Below, piece after piece: positions 27,172 through 35,394 of a DNA stretch of 64,000 nucleotides. The notes beneath the pieces were generated by a model. That model had not been told where the DNA came from, searched no databases, and worked only from the letters and a program-made list of their open reading frames with translations. This DNA comes from Lysobacter sp. (GTDB lineage: Bacteria > Pseudomonadota > Gammaproteobacteria > Xanthomonadales > Xanthomonadaceae): the NCBI GenBank assembly GCA_008015835.1, contig SSGH01000007.1, forward strand, positions 62,001 through 126,000. Reading direction: 5' to 3'. The translations under genes and the position numbers were made by a program. Each line of letters starts with the position of its first letter. Within the stretch, counting starts at the first letter, position 1.

Positions 27172-27831
27172 TCAGCCGCTCGCGCGTTCGAGCTTGATCG
27201 CCAGCGTGAACCGCGGCGCGTAGCAGATGCGGTTCGGCGGCCGCCCGGCGTGCAGCAGGGCGCCGTCGAACACCGCGAGGCGCCCGGGTTTGGGAATGAC
27301 CGCCGCGCGAATATCGTGGTTCGCGTCGAAAAACACCGTTTCCCCGCCCCACTCGTGATCCCAGCGGTCGCAGACGTACCACAGCGCCGTCAGTTCGCCC
27401 GCCTCGGGCAAGCAATCGGTATGGGTGAACAGCATGTCGCCGAAATGGGCGACATTGACGTAACTGCGATACGGCCGATACGTCCGCTGCGGGTCGTAGG
27501 CGCGAACCGCCGCCATCGACGGGGCCAGAAAGGGCATCGACGGCAGCGAGGTCACCGGAATCTCGCTGGCCCAGTGACGATGCTCGGCGGTGTCCGGTCG
27601 CGCGATCTCGCTGCGCGTGAACCCCGCGCGGTTGAGGATCGACCAGAGTTTCAGCAACTCGTCGTTCGGCAGCAGACCGTCGTACACCGCGAGCCGGCGG
27701 CCGTCGATCTCGGCGGTGTAGGTGGGGCGAACGGGCAAAGACAGGACGACGTCCTCCAGGCCAAGGCGCGCCGACAGGCGCACGCCGCGCGGGAACGCGG
27801 CGTGGCCATGATAGCGAATCGACCTGGGCAT
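27172..27831 (-). CDS. 2-oxoglutarate/Fe(II)-dependent oxygenase (prolyl-4-hydroxylase-like)
   Basis: 219-aa soluble protein of the 2OG-Fe(II) oxygenase superfamily, which hydroxylates protein or small-molecule substrates using O2 and 2-oxoglutarate. Iron ligands: H137-x-D139 in FTHTDC and distal H194 in DGALLHAGRPP. R207 (APRFTLAIK) is placed to bind 2-oxoglutarate. The double-stranded beta-helix core (LTALWYVCDRWDHEWGGETVFF) is typical of Rps23/prolyl-hydroxylase-like enzymes. It lies between a small secreted protein gene (31 bp upstream) and receptor 3 (13 bp downstream), suggesting co-expression; the substrate is unknown. Confidence 0.85.
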   Translation of the reverse strand: MPRSIRYHGHAAFPRGVRLSARLGLEDVVLSLPVRPTYTAEIDGRRLAVYDGLLPNDELLKLWSILNRAGFTRSEIARPDTAEHRHWASEIPVTSLPSMPFLAPSMAAVRAYDPQRTYRPYRSYVNVAHFGDMLFTHTDCLPEAGELTALWYVCDRWDHEWGGETVFFDANHDIRAAVIPKPGRLAVFDGALLHAGRPPNRICYAPRFTLAIKLERASG

Positions 27832-27862
27832 GGCTCAGGCTGTGGCCCGCCCGAGCGTGCCC

Positions 27863-28144
27863 TCAGGTCGGGTCCTCGTTATTCGAGAGATAGCAAGTGA
27901 TATCGATAGCGACGAGCTGCATCACCATGTTCGGCCCCACATGCGTGCCCCAGTGCGTCGACAACACGACTTGACCGCCGACATCGGTGCTGAACCCGCC
28001 GATGACTGTGCCGTTCGAAACGTACTGGTAGACCGCGCACGGCTGGTAAACGAAGACTTCACGGGCGGACGCAGGGAACATAGCGCCTAACGAGAGCCCG
28101 ACCGTCAATAGCGCGGTCGATGCGATGCGTGCGAATACGTGCAT
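27863..28144 (-). CDS. Very small secreted protein, unknown function
   Basis: 93-aa exported protein. The start MHVFARIAST has CAGGAG upstream. The signal peptide ends at ASA|REVFVYQP, leaving about 66 mature residues with two Cys (YQPCAVYQY and DITCYLSNN) likely to pair, and a beta-strand-like sequence (TVIGGFSTDVGGQVVLSTHWG). It does not carry the family motifs of the five Cys/His proteins. It is the first gene of the probable operon leading into the oxygenase and receptor 3, and is divergent from secreted protein 5. Confidence 0.7.
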   Translation of the reverse strand: MHVFARIASTALLTVGLSLGAMFPASAREVFVYQPCAVYQYVSNGTVIGGFSTDVGGQVVLSTHWGTHVGPNMVMQLVAIDITCYLSNNEDPT

Positions 28145-28266
28145 TGTCCTGATCTCCTGAATTGGGCCACCCGCGAATTGCGAGCCGCCGCACGCTAACG
28201 TCGGGAATCGTCGCCGGACAGGGGAAAACCGGGTGAAGCGGGTGTATCCCTCGGCGCGAACAAGAG

Positions 28267-28346
28267 AAATCAATGCCTTATCGGGGCGCTTCTCCCGCTT
28301 TTGTCCCCGAAATCGGTAGCTTGGGTCGATCCCCGATTCCTAAACT
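28267..28346 (+). promoter_or_regulatory. Shared three-block promoter, copy 4
   Basis: AAATCAAT (28267-28274), then 29 nt, then TCCCCGAAATCGGTAGC (28304-28320), then 20 nt, then the -10 hexamer TAAACT (28341-28346). The ATG is 31 bp further on. It lies in the 233-bp divergent gap before secreted protein 5. Confidence 0.65.
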
Positions 28347-28377
28347 TCTCGTCCCATCACGCATCAGGACGATCAGC

Positions 28378-28920
28378 ATGATCAAGGTCAAGAGACTCAG
28401 TTGCTTCTTATCCGCGGCCGCCATCGCGATAACGGGAGCGGCATGCGCGCACGACGCAGTGCCCGACCATTCGATGGGCGACCCGATGGGCAACCCGGTC
28501 AATATCGGTCCCTTCATCGCGACCCACGCCGAGCTCGTCGCGGAAGTTCAGCGTCTGGGGCCGCTCGCGGCGCAATGCCGTCGGCTTCAGGAGGAAGGGG
28601 TCGACATCGCCGAAATCGCCTATGCGCTCGAACCACCATCCTATCGGCGTTATCCCGAATCGACGTACGCAGCGATGGGAGTCGCGAATTGCGGCGGGGT
28701 GGAATGGCGGGCTGCGACGAACTTGGCGCGGGCTCGATGCGAAGAGATGTCGGCGGAAATGGCCGTCCATGGCTGGGCATTCCCGAGCGTGACGGCCCCG
28801 GCATCGTATGCGGACAGCGATCATCACAACACCTATCACATCAATGATGGAGACGGACGACTTCACGGCTTTTGCGTCTTCTTGACGCCGGTAGGCGACA
28901 TCGAAAACAGCACGAACTGA
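28378..28920 (+). CDS. Small secreted Cys/His protein 5 (paralogue family)
   Basis: 180-aa exported protein; the start MIKVKRLSCF follows CAGGAC. The signal peptide ends near ACA24, giving mature HDAVPDHS. Cys at 9, 23, 67, 105, 121 and 166. Family motifs: CGGVEW (105-110), A-x3-A-x3-C ending at Cys121, DHHNTY (HH 149-150), GFCVF (164-168). The final Cys of the C-x-x-C pair is missing, making this the most divergent member. A lipoprotein signal at Cys23 (GAAC) is possible but the lipobox is poor. It ends 15 bp from the convergent receptor gene 4. Confidence 0.75.
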   Translation: MIKVKRLSCFLSAAAIAITGAACAHDAVPDHSMGDPMGNPVNIGPFIATHAELVAEVQRLGPLAAQCRRLQEEGVDIAEIAYALEPPSYRRYPESTYAAMGVANCGGVEWRAATNLARARCEEMSAEMAVHGWAFPSVTAPASYADSDHHNTYHINDGDGRLHGFCVFLTPVGDIENSTN

Positions 28921-28935
28921 TTCGATCGCCCGCGC

Positions 28936-31029
28936 TCACACCATCGCATCTCGCCGCGTATACCCCAACACCGCCTCGACGCGTCGCTGCAGTTCGGCGC
29001 GGGCATGTTCGTCGAGAGGGCACTGCGCCAGCACGTAATAGGCGGTTCGCAGCACGTCGCGCCAGTGCGGGTTCTGCGGAAATTTCGAGAGCGATAGGTA
29101 ACGATCCATCGTGCGCGCGCGGAGGCGGCCGTCGTCGATCGAGACGCGCCAGATGCGGCTGCGTTCGGCGAGTTCGAGGCGATTGAGCCCCGTGCTGCGT
29201 TCCCATGCATCCACCGCGGACAACATCAACTCGACCAGCGCGGCATGGAACCCCTCGCGAGAATCGCGCACGTGGCGCGCCTCCGGCGGGTCGACCGCAG
29301 GAGGCTGCGCGGAATTCGCGACGGCGGGCGCCAAGCGCAGGAAAATCGCGCCGTCGCCGTAACGTCGATCCGACGGTTCGACGCACCACGTCGTATCGTC
29401 GCATTCGCGGCGATAAGCGACGCGCTCGACGATGCCGTCGTCCAAGCGTTCGAGAGCGGCGACGAAAGTCGGACGCGCGTCTTCGGGCAATCGTTCGACG
29501 AACGCGACGCCGACCAAGTCGGCGACCTCGGCATCGAACAGCGCCGCCGCGCGCCGATTCGCCGCGACGATCTGTCCGCACCCGTCGATCACGCACACCG
29601 CGTCGTCGCGGCTGTCGAGCGAGGCCTCGAGCACGGCGCGATCGACGCGCAGTTCGTCGGCGAGACGTCGGTATCGCGCGACCTCTTCCTGATGACGCGC
29701 GTGCTGTTCGACCTCGCGCAGCCGCGCGCGCCAACGCGCGCGCAAGATCGCGGCCGCCGTCAGCGCCGCGACGACGACGGCGAGGATCGCGAACGCCCGC
29801 AAGCGCCGGTCGCCGAGCCGTTCGCGCGCGCGGGCTTCAGCGACCGCGCGGTCGATCGCGACGCCCTGCCGAATCGCGGCCGTCTGCGCATTTCGGCGCA
29901 TCGCGTCGCGCGCTCGATCGAGCTCTTGCGCCGCGCGCGCGCTGCGCAGGGCGCCATCGAGATCGCCCGCGGCCTGTTGCGCGTGCGACAGCGCATCGAA
30001 TACGCGCGCGCGGTCGGCGTCGTCGCTCGGTAGCGCGGCGAGCGCGTCGTTCAAGCGACGCAGCGCCGCATCGGCGTCGCGTTCTCGGATCTCCAAACGC
30101 GCCGCTTGAAGGCTGAAATCGACGGGGGCGCGCAGACCGTCGGATGCGGATACGAATGCTTGTCCCTCGTCGATCCAGCGTCGCGCGGCGGCGAGGTCGT
30201 CTTCGCGCAGCGCGAGGTCCGCCAACGCGGCGTATGCGCGCAAGCGAAACGGCGCGAGCGTCGCATCTCCGCGCTTCGCCAGCGAGACGACATCGTCGAG
30301 CCAACGCCTCGCCTGAGCCAGATCGCCGCGCTGCAGCGCGCGCGTCGCCATCGTCTGTCGCACGTGCGCCATGTCGGCGATTTCGCGGGCTCGGGCGTAG
30401 GCGCGAAACGACGACTCGTAATAGGCCATCGCACGGTCGGTCTCGCCTAGGGCATCGTGGATATCGGCGAGGTTCATCCAATTCGCGCCGGTCGGTTCTC
30501 GGCCCATCGCCTCGCGAAGGCGCATGCTCTCGCGCAAATGCGCCAGGGCGCGACCGGATTGCCCCAGTCGATGCCAGGCGATGGCGCTGTTGTTGCGCAT
30601 CTTCGCCAAGCCTTCGCGATCGCCGGAACTCCGAGCGATCTGCGCAGCGCATTCGTAGAACGGCAGCGCACGGTCGATGCGTTCCGTGCGGTAGGCGAGG
30701 ATGCCGCGCAGACGCGCGAGGTCGTAACGTACATTCGCCGTCGGCATGCGCCCGGCGGACCGCGCGGCGCATTCCAGCGCGCGCTTGGCCGCCGGGTATC
30801 GCGCACGTTTCATTGAGGTCTCCGCTTCGGAGAGCCATCGCTCCACGCCGCGCGCGGGCGACGCGCAATCGCCGGGCGCGCCGGACGACGATGGCGCGCG
30901 CAAAGAAGGCTCCAGCGCCGCGCACACGCCCGCAGCGTCCGCTCGGGCATCGCGCGATACGCCGAAACCGATCGCGCACAACAGCGCGATCGCTGCCGCA
31001 CGCAGCAGAGAGTCGAGCGCGATGAGCAC
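28936..31029 (-). CDS. TPR-TM-PAS receptor protein 4, novel C-terminal domain
   Basis: 697-aa paralogue of the other receptors, starting at GTG with AGGAGG upstream. Signal peptide ending near ARA|DAAGVC, periplasmic TPR region (GANWMNLADIHDALGETDRAMAYY), transmembrane helix (LRAFAILAVVVAALTAAAIL), coiled coil, PAS domain (DAVCVIDGCGQIVAANRRAA) and the conserved C-terminal domain (LELAERSRIWRVSIDDGRLR, NPHWRDVLRTAYYVLAQC). It lies 71 bp downstream of transketolase on the same strand with no evident terminator between, so some read-through from tkt is likely. Confidence 0.87.
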   Translation of the reverse strand: MLIALDSLLRAAAIALLCAIGFGVSRDARADAAGVCAALEPSLRAPSSSGAPGDCASPARGVERWLSEAETSMKRARYPAAKRALECAARSAGRMPTANVRYDLARLRGILAYRTERIDRALPFYECAAQIARSSGDREGLAKMRNNSAIAWHRLGQSGRALAHLRESMRLREAMGREPTGANWMNLADIHDALGETDRAMAYYESSFRAYARAREIADMAHVRQTMATRALQRGDLAQARRWLDDVVSLAKRGDATLAPFRLRAYAALADLALREDDLAAARRWIDEGQAFVSASDGLRAPVDFSLQAARLEIRERDADAALRRLNDALAALPSDDADRARVFDALSHAQQAAGDLDGALRSARAAQELDRARDAMRRNAQTAAIRQGVAIDRAVAEARARERLGDRRLRAFAILAVVVAALTAAAILRARWRARLREVEQHARHQEEVARYRRLADELRVDRAVLEASLDSRDDAVCVIDGCGQIVAANRRAAALFDAEVADLVGVAFVERLPEDARPTFVAALERLDDGIVERVAYRRECDDTTWCVEPSDRRYGDGAIFLRLAPAVANSAQPPAVDPPEARHVRDSREGFHAALVELMLSAVDAWERSTGLNRLELAERSRIWRVSIDDGRLRARTMDRYLSLSKFPQNPHWRDVLRTAYYVLAQCPLDEHARAELQRRVEAVLGYTRRDAMV

Positions 31030-31100
31030 CCCTGCCCTCCTGTTCCGCTACCGACGCCGACGCATACCACCGGCCCTGTGCGGCCGACGAAACGCGCCTC

Positions 31101-33092
31101 TCAAGCCAGCGCCTTCGCCGCCTCCACGACCGCATCGACGGTGATGCCGAAATGCGCGTAGAGCTTTTCGGCGGGCGCGGAGGCGCCGTAGCCGTTCATG
31201 CCGATCGTCGCGCCGTCGAGGCCGACGTACTTCGCCCAGAAATCGCGCACGCCGGCTTCGACCGCCACGCGTTTGCGGCAGGCGTTCGGCAGCACCGATT
31301 CGCGATAGGCCGCGTCTTGGCGGTCGAACACATCGGTGGACGGCATCGACACCACGCGCGCACCGTCGCCCAGACGCGCGGCGGCCTCCATCGCGAGCGC
31401 GACTTCCGAGCCGGTGGCGATCAGGATCACGGTCGGCGCGCCGACGCTGTCCTTCAGCACGTAACCGCCGCGGCGGATGGCGGCGACTTGCGCCGCATCG
31501 CGCGCTTGATGCGGCAGATTCTGACGCGAGAACACCAAGCACGACGGGCCGTCGCGGCGTTCGATCGCCGCGCGCCACGCCACCGCGGATTCCACCGCGT
31601 CGCAGGGGCGCCACACGTCGTTGTTCGGGATGTAACGCAGCGAGGCCAAATGCTCGATCGGTTGATGGGTCGGGCCGTCTTCGCCCAAGCCGATCGAGTC
31701 GTGGGTGTAGACGTGCACCACTTGCGCGTCCATCAGCGCGCTCATGCGCACCGCGTTGCGCGCGTAGTCGCTGAACACCAGGAACGTGGCGTCGTAAGGC
31801 AGGAAGCCGCCGTGCAGCGTCAGGCCGTTGCCGATCGCGCTCATCGCGAATTCGCGCACGCCGTAGTAGACGTAGTTGGCGTTCGGGTCGTCGCTCGCCA
31901 CCGACTTGCTGCCCGACCACAGCGTCAGATTCGAATGCGCCAGATCGGCCGAACCGCCGACCAATTCCGGCAACAGCGGCGCGAACGCTTCGATCGCCAT
32001 CTGCGAGGCTTTGCGCGAGGCGACGACCGGGCCTTCGGCCTGCAGCTTCGCGATGTACGCGTCGGCCGCGGCGGCGAAATGCTCGGGCAAACGGCCGTGC
32101 ATGCGGCGCACGAATTCGTCGGCGAGTTCCGGATGCTGTGCGGAGTACCGCTCGAACGCGCGATTCCAGCGCTCTTCGCGGCCCTGCCCCGCCTCTTTCG
32201 CCGACCAGCGTTCGCGCAGCGATTGCGGGACATCGAACGCTTCGTGCGTCCAGCCCAGAGCGGCGCGCGTGGCGGCCACTTCGTCCTTGCCCAGCGGCGC
32301 GCCGTGCGAGGATTCCTTGCCGGCCTTCGCGGGCGAACCGAAGCCGATCGTGGTGCGGCAGCAGATCAGCACCGGGCGGTCTTTCGACTGCAGCGCGGTG
32401 TCGATCGCGGTTTTGATCTCGTCCGGGTCGTGGCCGTCGACGTTGCGGATCACTTGCCAGCCGTAGGCTTCGAAGCGCGCGGGCGTGTCGTCGGTGAACC
32501 AGCCCTGCACTTGGCCGTCGATGGAGATGTTGTTGTCGTCCCACAGCGCGATCAGCTTGTTCAGCCGCCACGTGCCGGCGAGCGACGCCGCCTCGTGCGA
32601 GATGCCTTCCATCAGACAACCGTCGCCGAGGAACACCCACGTGCGATGGTCGACGACGGTGTGATCGGGACGGTTGAACCGCTGCGCCAGCAGTTTTTCC
32701 GCGAGCGCGAAACCGACCGCGTTCGCCAGCCCCTGACCCAGCGGGCCGGTGGTGGTTTCCACGCCCGGGGTGACGTGATTCTCGGGGTGGCCGGGGGTCT
32801 TCGAGCCCAGTTGCCGGAAGTTCTTCAGCTCGTCGATCGGCAGGTCGTAGCCGCTGAGATGCAGCAGCGCGTATTGCAGCATCGAGCCGTGACCGTTGGA
32901 GAGCACGAAACGATCGCGATTCGCCCAGTGCGGGTTGCTCGGGTTGTGCTGCAGATAGTCGTTCCAGACCACTTCGGCGATGTCGGCCATGCCCATCGGC
33001 ATGCCCGGGTGGCCGGAATTGGCGGCCTGCACCGCGTCGATGGCGAGAAAGCGAACGGCATTGGCGAGATCGCGGCGGCGGGGCGTCGTCAT
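31101..33092 (-). CDS. tkt: Transketolase
   Basis: 663-aa thiamine-diphosphate enzyme of the non-oxidative pentose phosphate pathway that transfers two-carbon units between sugar phosphates. The start at [20 protein letters not shown] matches the usual N-terminus and length. Landmarks: [13 protein letters not shown], the substrate-site GHP and NGHGSML segments, the thiamine-binding motif GDGCLMEG…NN, and the catalytic pyrimidine-side [11 protein letters not shown] segment with its Glu. There is no good Shine-Dalgarno at this ATG, but upstream codons are not protein-like. Confidence 0.96.
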   Translation of the reverse strand: MTTPRRRDLANAVRFLAIDAVQAANSGHPGMPMGMADIAEVVWNDYLQHNPSNPHWANRDRFVLSNGHGSMLQYALLHLSGYDLPIDELKNFRQLGSKTPGHPENHVTPGVETTTGPLGQGLANAVGFALAEKLLAQRFNRPDHTVVDHRTWVFLGDGCLMEGISHEAASLAGTWRLNKLIALWDDNNISIDGQVQGWFTDDTPARFEAYGWQVIRNVDGHDPDEIKTAIDTALQSKDRPVLICCRTTIGFGSPAKAGKESSHGAPLGKDEVAATRAALGWTHEAFDVPQSLRERWSAKEAGQGREERWNRAFERYSAQHPELADEFVRRMHGRLPEHFAAAADAYIAKLQAEGPVVASRKASQMAIEAFAPLLPELVGGSADLAHSNLTLWSGSKSVASDDPNANYVYYGVREFAMSAIGNGLTLHGGFLPYDATFLVFSDYARNAVRMSALMDAQVVHVYTHDSIGLGEDGPTHQPIEHLASLRYIPNNDVWRPCDAVESAVAWRAAIERRDGPSCLVFSRQNLPHQARDAAQVAAIRRGGYVLKDSVGAPTVILIATGSEVALAMEAAARLGDGARVVSMPSTDVFDRQDAAYRESVLPNACRKRVAVEAGVRDFWAKYVGLDGATIGMNGYGASAPAEKLYAHFGITVDAVVEAAKALA

Positions 33093-33256
33093 GGGAGCTG
33101 AGGGTCCGGCAAAGAGGGGCGGATGCGAGGCATCCGGACAGGCGCGGCCCCGGCGACGCGGGGCCGCCCATTGTCCCATCCCCGGCCCCGGTTATGCACG
33201 ACGTCGGGCGCGCGGCCGTGGCGAGCGGATCCGGCGCCGCCTCGTTCGTTCCCCCG

Positions 33257-33290
33257 AAAACGCGACGGCCCGCGTCGAAACGCGGGCCGT
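33257..33290 (-). terminator. Probable terminator of the 157-aa secreted protein gene
   Basis: ACGGCCCGCG (33265-33274) pairs with CGCGGGCCGT (33281-33290) around a six-base loop. Four Ts follow on the minus strand (33260-33257) after a four-base gap. It is 55 bp past the stop codon. Confidence 0.6.
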
Positions 33291-33345
33291 GCGGTCGTTC
33301 GAAGCGCCGAGAGGCGCGACCGCGCGAGCGGCTTAAACGAGCGGC

Positions 33346-33819
33346 TTACTTGTTCCGCGCCGCGTCGATCACCGCGCACATCGACTTGATCTGGAATTCC
33401 TTGGTCGACGACAGGCTCGCCGGGGTGGTCTTGGTCACCGAGACCTTGACGTTCTTGCCTTCCGGCTCGATGAACACGTTCCACGGCAGGCTGACCATGT
33501 TCTGCGCGCCGAAGGTGGTGCCGGCGTTGGCCTGTTCGAACACGATCGAGCCCATCTTCTCGTCGCTGCTGGAGACTTTCAGGCCGGATTTCACGCCTTC
33601 GGTGTAGATGCGCTTGAACGCGGTGGACAACGACACGCCGGGCACGACGTCCCAGGTGCTGAAGGTGCGGCCGCTCATGAAGCTGCCTTCCTGCTTGTAG
33701 TTCGCCACGCAGCCGCGCGCATCGGCCGCGGCGGCGGCTTCGTCCTTTTTCTTGCCGGCGAGCGCCGGGCCGGCGGTCATGCAGACGGCGGCGATCAGCA
33801 CGCATCCCAAAGTCTTCAT
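33346..33819 (-). CDS. Secreted/periplasmic protein of unknown function
   Basis: 157-aa exported protein. The start MKTLGCVLIA has GAGGA upstream and is preferred over an ATG six codons earlier that lacks a ribosome site. The signal peptide ends at ALA|GKKKDE. The mature protein has two Cys (ARGCVANY near the start and KSMCAVIDA near the end) that may pair, and a beta-rich centre (WNVFIEPEGKNVKVSVTKTTPASLSS). No family recognised; it resembles generic small periplasmic proteins of xanthomonads. Confidence 0.7.
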   Translation of the reverse strand: MKTLGCVLIAAVCMTAGPALAGKKKDEAAAAADARGCVANYKQEGSFMSGRTFSTWDVVPGVSLSTAFKRIYTEGVKSGLKVSSSDEKMGSIVFEQANAGTTFGAQNMVSLPWNVFIEPEGKNVKVSVTKTTPASLSSTKEFQIKSMCAVIDAARNK

Positions 33820-33840
33820 CGCGGAATCCTCATTCATCCT

Positions 33841-33899
33841 GGTGTCGTGGGGCTCGGTGTCGTAGAGCTTTCGTGTCGTGGAGCTTGGTGTCGGGGCGG
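33841..33899. repeat. Imperfect 15-16 bp tandem repeat
   Basis: Four imperfect copies of a unit related to GGTGTCGTGGAGCTT begin at 33841, 33856, 33872 and 33887. They lie just upstream of the 157-aa protein gene, in its probable 5' leader. Confidence 0.6.
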
Positions 33900-33996
33900 T
33901 CGATGGCGCCGGTCGGCGCGCTCACCGGGTCCGCGCGTCAGACTAGCCGCAGCCCGATGGCGATACAACCGCATTGCGGGCATTTCGCGACGGCGT

Positions 33997-35346
33997 TCAA
34001 GCAGAAGGCGCGTCCGGCGCGTCGGCGCCGGCCTCGCTCTCGCCGTGGGCGACCATGGTCGCGATCCCCAAGTCGCCGACCACGTTGACCGTGGTCCGGC
34101 ACATATCCAGAAAATGATTGACGCCGAGGATCAAGCCGAGGCCTTCGACCGGCACGCCGACCATCGCGCAGATCAGCGCGATCACCGGCAGCGAACCGGA
34201 AGGCACGCCCGCGGTGCCGATGCCGCCGAGGATGCACACCGCCATCACCGCGGCCTGATCGGCGAGGCTCAATTCGACGCCGAAATACTGCGCCAGGAAC
34301 AGCACGGTCACGCCCTCGAACAGCGCGGTGCCGTTCTGGTTGGCGGTGGCGCCGACGGTCAGCACGAAGCGCGAAATACGGCGCGGCAAATGCAGGCGCT
34401 CCTCGGCCACGCGCAGCGAGGTCGGCAGCGTGGCGTTGCTCGACGCGGTGGAGAACGCCATCAGCATCGCTTCCTGCACCGCCGAGAAGAATTCCAGCGG
34501 CGAGCGGCGCGCGACCGCGCGCAACGCGATCGAATACACCACGAACAGATGCACCGCCAAGGCCAGCAGCACGACCAGCACGTACATCGCCAAGCGCTTC
34601 ATCGGTTCGAGCCCGCCCTCGTAGGCGAGATTGAACATCAGGCAGAACACCGCGTACGGCGCCAGTTTGATCGCGAAGCCGATCAGGATCATCGACACCT
34701 CGAACAGGCCCTCGATCGCGCTGCGCAGGGTTTTCGCGCCCTCGCTGCGGGTCATGCCCAAACCGACGCCGAACATCAGCGCGAAGAACATCACCGCGAG
34801 AATGGTGTTATCGGCCGCGGCCTTGACCACGTTGCTGGGCACGATCTCGACCAGCATCTCGATGCCCTTGGCCTGGGTCGCGCCGCTTTCGGCGATGGAT
34901 TGCGCTTTGTCGGACTGTTCGCTGATCAGGCGCAGCGCCTCGGCGCTGTCCACGCCGACGCCGGGCTGCAGCCAATTCACCAGGAACAACCCGATCGCCA
35001 CCGCCGCCGTCGACAGCGCCACGGTGTAACCGAGCGTGCGCCAGCCGATCTTGCCCAGCGCGCGCACGTCGCCCATCTCGCCGATGCCCACCACCAGCGC
35101 CGAGAACAGCAGCGGGATCACCAGCATCAAGATCATGTTGAGGAAGATCTTGGAGAACGGCGTGGTGACGTATTCGACGATGCGTTTGGCCCACTCCGCG
35201 TCCGGCCCGACGCTATAGAAGGCCAACAGTCCGAGGATGAGCCCGCCCGCGAAGCCGATCGCGATTTTCCAATGCATCGGCAGGCCTTTCCGGGGCGCGG
35301 CCGGCGACGGCGCATCGGCGGGCGGCGAATCGACGGGAACGTTCAT
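33997..35346 (-). CDS. Dicarboxylate/amino acid:cation symporter (DAACS family)
   Basis: 449-aa secondary transporter of the DctA/GltP/glutamate-transporter family; imports C4-dicarboxylates or acidic amino acids with Na+ or H+. It has eight transmembrane helices and two re-entrant loops. The hairpin-1 serine-rich motif is STASSNATLPTS. The helix-7 motif reads GATANQNGTALFEG, where many members have NMDGT. Hairpin 2 is GIGTAGVPSG. The helix-8 motif is DMCRTTVNVVGD. An AGGAG lies seven bases before the ATG. It follows the Bat operon by 48 bp but is probably independent in function. Confidence 0.9.
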   Translation of the reverse strand: MNVPVDSPPADAPSPAAPRKGLPMHWKIAIGFAGGLILGLLAFYSVGPDAEWAKRIVEYVTTPFSKIFLNMILMLVIPLLFSALVVGIGEMGDVRALGKIGWRTLGYTVALSTAAVAIGLFLVNWLQPGVGVDSAEALRLISEQSDKAQSIAESGATQAKGIEMLVEIVPSNVVKAAADNTILAVMFFALMFGVGLGMTRSEGAKTLRSAIEGLFEVSMILIGFAIKLAPYAVFCLMFNLAYEGGLEPMKRLAMYVLVVLLALAVHLFVVYSIALRAVARRSPLEFFSAVQEAMLMAFSTASSNATLPTSLRVAEERLHLPRRISRFVLTVGATANQNGTALFEGVTVLFLAQYFGVELSLADQAAVMAVCILGGIGTAGVPSGSLPVIALICAMVGVPVEGLGLILGVNHFLDMCRTTVNVVGDLGIATMVAHGESEAGADAPDAPSA

Positions 35347-35394
35347 GGCGACTCCTGCGAATGATCGTCGGAGGATACAGGAGCGCGCAGGGCC

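Noticed and set aside
15295-31029. Receptor proteins as sensor histidine kinases or diguanylate cyclases
   Set aside because: No H-box, HATPase, GGDEF, EAL or HD-GYP motif can be found in any of the four.
14141-31029. Prophage, integrative element or genomic island boundary
   Set aside because: No integrase, transposase, tRNA gene or attachment-like direct repeats were seen at either side; the region is called accessory only because of its gene content.
31152-33101. 649-codon open frame antisense to transketolase
   Set aside because: Shadow frame with low-complexity sequence.
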